Of a DNA stretch of 8,118 nt, positions 6,564 to 8,118 are shown in pieces (position 1 is the stretch's first letter; each line of letters begins with the position of its first letter). The position numbers and the translations under genes were made by a program. Where the stretch lies: assembly GCF_051960575.1 (NCBI RefSeq), contig NZ_JBQCEE010000021.1, positions 1 through 8,118 on the forward strand, given 5' to 3'. This stretch comes from JBQCEE01 sp051960575 (lineage in GTDB: Bacteria > Actinomycetota > Actinomycetes > Mycobacteriales > Jatrophihabitantaceae). The notes under the pieces were generated by a model. It was not told where the DNA came from. It did no database searches and saw only the letters and a program-made list of their open reading frames with translations.

Positions 6564-6595
6564 GTGCGTCGTCGCGTCCGGAGTGGATCATCGGT

Positions 6596-6625
6596 TTGGC
6601 TGTCGTGACGTCCGTCGCGTACTGT
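6596..6625 (+). promoter_or_regulatory. candidate rplJL promoter
   Basis: TTGGCT (6596-6601) and TACTGT (6620-6625) form a -35/-10 pair with an 18-base spacer in the intergenic region before rplJ. Transcription would start near 6632, giving a leader of about 180 bases, as expected for an L10-regulated operon. An inverted repeat, GTGGATC-AT-CGGT at 6583-6595 against ACCGATCCAC at 6630-6639, flanks the pair. Confidence 0.5.
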
Positions 6626-6629
6626 CGTC

Positions 6630-6790
6630 ACCGATCCACCGAAGACCGCTGGTCGTCGCATGCGCACATGCGACCGAAAGCTCCGGAGCGCCGGGGCGGC
6701 CCGCGCAGGCTGGACGGTACGGCTTGCCGCCGCCCCGTGCGCCCTGCGCCGGGGCGTCTCTCGTCTCCGGGCCCGATCGACCGGCCCTGA
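6630..6790 (+). promoter_or_regulatory. probable L10 leader (autoregulatory mRNA structure of rplJL)
   Basis: The long structured leader directly before rplJ carries the look of the bacterial L10 leader: a GAAGACCGCTGGTC element at 6641-6654, a hairpin at 6651-6675 (GGTCGCATG-type stem with a three-base bulge and CGCA loop), a GCTCCGGAGC hairpin at 6680-6689, and the segment GGCCCGCGCAGG near 6698-6709. In this family L10 bound to L12 binds the leader and lowers translation of its own mRNA. A long stem GGGGCGG (6693-6699) with CCGCCCC (6730-6736) competes with a second hairpin GCCCCG (6732-6737) with CGGGGC (6750-6755), which could act as a switch. The boundaries are approximate. The assignment rests on position, motif memory and hand-drawn stems. 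Confidence 0.65.
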
Positions 6791-6812
6791 ACGCAACGAG
6801 AGGAGGTAGCAC

Positions 6813-7496
6813 ATGACGACCCACGTCCATTCCCGGCAGACGCCGAACGAGGAGAAGGAAGCGGCGGTCGCCGCCATCTCCGCCCAGTTCGCCAACTCGA
6901 CGGCGGCGGTCATCACCGAGTACCGCGGCCTGTCCGTCAAGCAGCTCACCACGCTGCGGCGGGCGCTCGGACGCGACACCGACTACGCGATCGTCAAGAA
7001 CACGCTCACCAAGCGGGCGGCGGCCGAGGCCGGCATCCCGCTGGACGAGTCGCTGCTCACCGGCCCGACGGCCATCGCCTTCATCGCGGGCGACCCGGTC
7101 GAGGCGGCCAAGGGGCTGCGCGACTTCGCGCGCGCGAACCCGCCGCTGATCATCAAGGGCGGCGTGCTCGAGGGCAAGGCGCTCACCGCCGACGAGGTCA
7201 CCAAGATCGCCGACCTCGAGTCGCGCGAGGTGCTGCTCGCCAAGGCGGCCGGCGTGCTCAAGGCATTGCCGACCCGCGCGGCCGGCCTGTTCCAGGCCCC
7301 GCTGTCCCAGATGGCCCGCCTGCTGGCGGCCCTGGAGGAGAAGAAGCCCGCCGGCGCCGCCGGCTCGGCCGACGCTCCGGCCGACAGCGCGACCGACACC
7401 CCCAGTGAGACCGCGGCGGAGGCCGAGGTCCCGGTGGCCGAGGCCATCGAGATCGCTGCGGGCACCGAAGAGACTCCCGCCGAGCCGGCGGAGTAA
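6813..7496 (+). CDS. rplJ: 50S ribosomal protein L10
   Basis: This encodes 227 residues. L10 anchors the L7/L12 dimers on the GTPase-associated stalk of the large ribosomal subunit and, bound to L12, represses its own mRNA. The N-terminal rRNA-binding domain is typical: KEAAVAAISAQFANSTAAVI, the conserved TEYRGLSVKQLTTLRR at about 35-50, and YAIVKNTLTKRA at about 58-69, followed by the GPTAIAF strand near 84-90. The C-terminal helix that binds L12 is around 157-178 (AGLFQAPLSQMARLLAALEEK). The last 49 residues (about 179-227) are an Ala/Glu/Pro/Thr-rich acidic extension beyond the usual end at 165-180; such tails occur in some actinobacteria. The ATG follows an excellent AGGAGGT at spacing 5. 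The gene is cotranscribed with rplL, 54 bases downstream. Confidence 0.97.
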   Translation: MTTHVHSRQTPNEEKEAAVAAISAQFANSTAAVITEYRGLSVKQLTTLRRALGRDTDYAIVKNTLTKRAAAEAGIPLDESLLTGPTAIAFIAGDPVEAAKGLRDFARANPPLIIKGGVLEGKALTADEVTKIADLESREVLLAKAAGVLKALPTRAAGLFQAPLSQMARLLAALEEKKPAGAAGSADAPADSATDTPSETAAEAEVPVAEAIEIAAGTEETPAEPAE

Positions 7497-7550
7497 CCCA
7501 ACCGGATCTGCCGGCTCACCCGGCTGTTCAGTACGAGAAAGGACGCCATC
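7497..7550 (+). other. rplJ-rplL spacer with a small hairpin
   Basis: The 54-base spacer holds GCCGG (7510-7514), loop CTCAC, CCGGC (7520-7524), a five-pair hairpin with no U-tract, so not a terminator. It ends in GAAAGGA seven bases before the rplL start. The stem may mark a processing or stability site helping L12 to be made in excess of L10, which is inference. Confidence 0.4.
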
Positions 7551-7946
7551 ATGGCGAAGCTCAGCACCGACGAGCTGCTCGATGCCTTCAAGGAGATGAC
7601 CCTCCTGGAGCTCAGCGAGTTCGTGAAGCAGTTCGAGGAGACCTTCGACGTCACGGCCGCCGCGCCGGTCGCCGTCGCCGCGGCCGCCCCGGCCGGCGGT
7701 GGCGGTGGCGGTGGCGCCGAGGCCGCCGAGGAGAAGGACGAGTTCGACGTCATCCTCGAGTCGGCCGGCGACAAGAAGATCCAGGTCATCAAGGAGGTGC
7801 GCACGCTCACGAACCTCGGCCTCAAGGAGGCCAAGGACCTTGTCGACGGCGCGCCGAAGCCGGTCCTGGAGAAGGTCAACAAGGAGGCCGCGGACAAGGC
7901 CAAGGCTGCCCTCGAGGGCGCCGGCGCCACCGTCTCGGTCAAGTAG
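7551..7946 (+). CDS. rplL: 50S ribosomal protein L7/L12
   Basis: This encodes 131 residues, the normal length. L7/L12 dimers form the flexible stalk that recruits and activates the translational GTPases. The N-terminal dimerisation and L10-binding domain (about 1-33) reads LSTDELLDAFKEMTLLELSEFVKQFEE. The Ala/Gly-rich hinge (about 36-58) contains seven consecutive Gly at 49-55. The C-terminal factor-binding domain (about 62-131) has the conserved FDVILESAGDKKIQVIKEVR, LGLKEAKDLVDGAPK and the closing GATVSVK. The start has GAAAGGA upstream at a normal distance. It is the last gene before a strong hairpin. Confidence 0.98.
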   Translation: MAKLSTDELLDAFKEMTLLELSEFVKQFEETFDVTAAAPVAVAAAAPAGGGGGGGAEAAEEKDEFDVILESAGDKKIQVIKEVRTLTNLGLKEAKDLVDGAPKPVLEKVNKEAADKAKAALEGAGATVSVK

Positions 7947-7994
7947 CACCCCGCTGCGTCCAGCAGCGACCAGCAGTACCAGTAGCACCGCCAC

Positions 7995-8032
7995 GGGGCG
8001 GCCGCATCAGCGGCCGCCCCCTTCGGCGTCTT
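7995..8032 (+). terminator. intrinsic-type terminator after rplL
   Basis: A perfect 11-pair stem is formed by GGGGCGGCCGC (7995-8005) and GCGGCCGCCCC (8010-8020) around a four-base ATCA loop. It is followed by a pyrimidine-rich but imperfect tail (CTTCGGCGTCTTGT). It lies 48 bases after the rplL stop. The weak U-tract is common in high-GC actinobacteria. The stem is symmetric and could also act on a convergent gene. Confidence 0.8.
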
Positions 8033-8118
8033 GTACCCGATCTTGATGCCCGGGCCGGGCCGGAGGTCGGGGAGGGCATCCCGGTCGGACGACGCCGGGC
8101 AGCCGCGTCCGGACCCGG
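8021..8118. other. right edge, no supported gene
   Basis: After the terminator hairpin there are 98 bases with no ribosome site or persuasive reading frame. An ATG at 8046 opens a frame to the edge but lacks a Shine-Dalgarno and is Arg/Gly/Pro-rich. A minus-strand frame would end in the terminator loop (stop at 8007-8009) and could be the tail of a convergent gene, but its residues are not recognisable. rpoB, which usually follows rplL, is not seen within the window. Confidence 0.5.

Noticed and set aside
6583..6816. 77-residue open frame in the rplJ leader
   Set aside because: It overlaps the promoter and leader structures, has no ribosome site and has no recognisable content.
7960..7985. 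Short CCAGCAG/CCAGTAG direct repeats after rplL
   Set aside because: There are only three seven-base units at roughly ten-base spacing, one imperfect, in a short untranslated tail. This is too little for a CRISPR, iteron or other functional array.
8007..8118. Possible C-terminus of a convergent minus-strand gene at the right edge
   Set aside because: The frame ends inside the terminator loop and gives Pro/Arg/Gly-rich residues with no family resemblance. There is too little sequence to support it.

Overview
The window is very GC-rich and reads like a high-GC actinobacterium. Codons end almost always in G or C, Shine-Dalgarno sites are strong, and two genes at the right end are unmistakable actinobacterial-type ribosomal protein genes (rplJ and rplL). 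I cannot name a genus from this sequence. The left edge is a low-complexity C/G-homopolymer stretch that looks like a poor-quality contig end.

Layout. Positions 100-1074 (minus) encode a HopA1-family protein. A 182-base divergent intergenic region follows. From 1257 to 6563 (plus) there are four tightly packed genes: a cytosolic subtilisin-like (S8) protease with a PYWNGS tandem repeat between its N-terminal region and its catalytic domain; a compact ECF-like sigma factor; a small two-part protein with an N-terminal helical region and a carboxypeptidase-regulatory-like beta domain; and an 853-residue TPR-CHAT protease of the caspase/separase-like clan. The first two junctions are ATGA overlaps. 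The CHAT gene starts with GTG 11 bases after the stop of the small gene. This is very probably one translationally coupled transcription unit. A 249-base region then carries a candidate promoter and what looks like an L10 autoregulatory leader, followed by rplJ, rplL and a strong hairpin terminator at 7995-8020.

How the genes may work together (inference): two soluble proteases of different clans, a sigma factor and a small possible sigma partner are co-translated, with a HopA1-family enzyme or effector divergently placed. This is the composition expected of a signal-responsive or conflict/stress system. In such a system the TPR array of the CHAT protein would sense a partner, proteolysis by CHAT and/or S8 would release an activity, and the sigma factor would drive transcription. 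The families are recognisable, but the assembly as a working system is the most interesting and least proven part of the window. The rplJL block is ordinary housekeeping sequence, apart from an acidic/alanine-rich C-terminal extension on L10.
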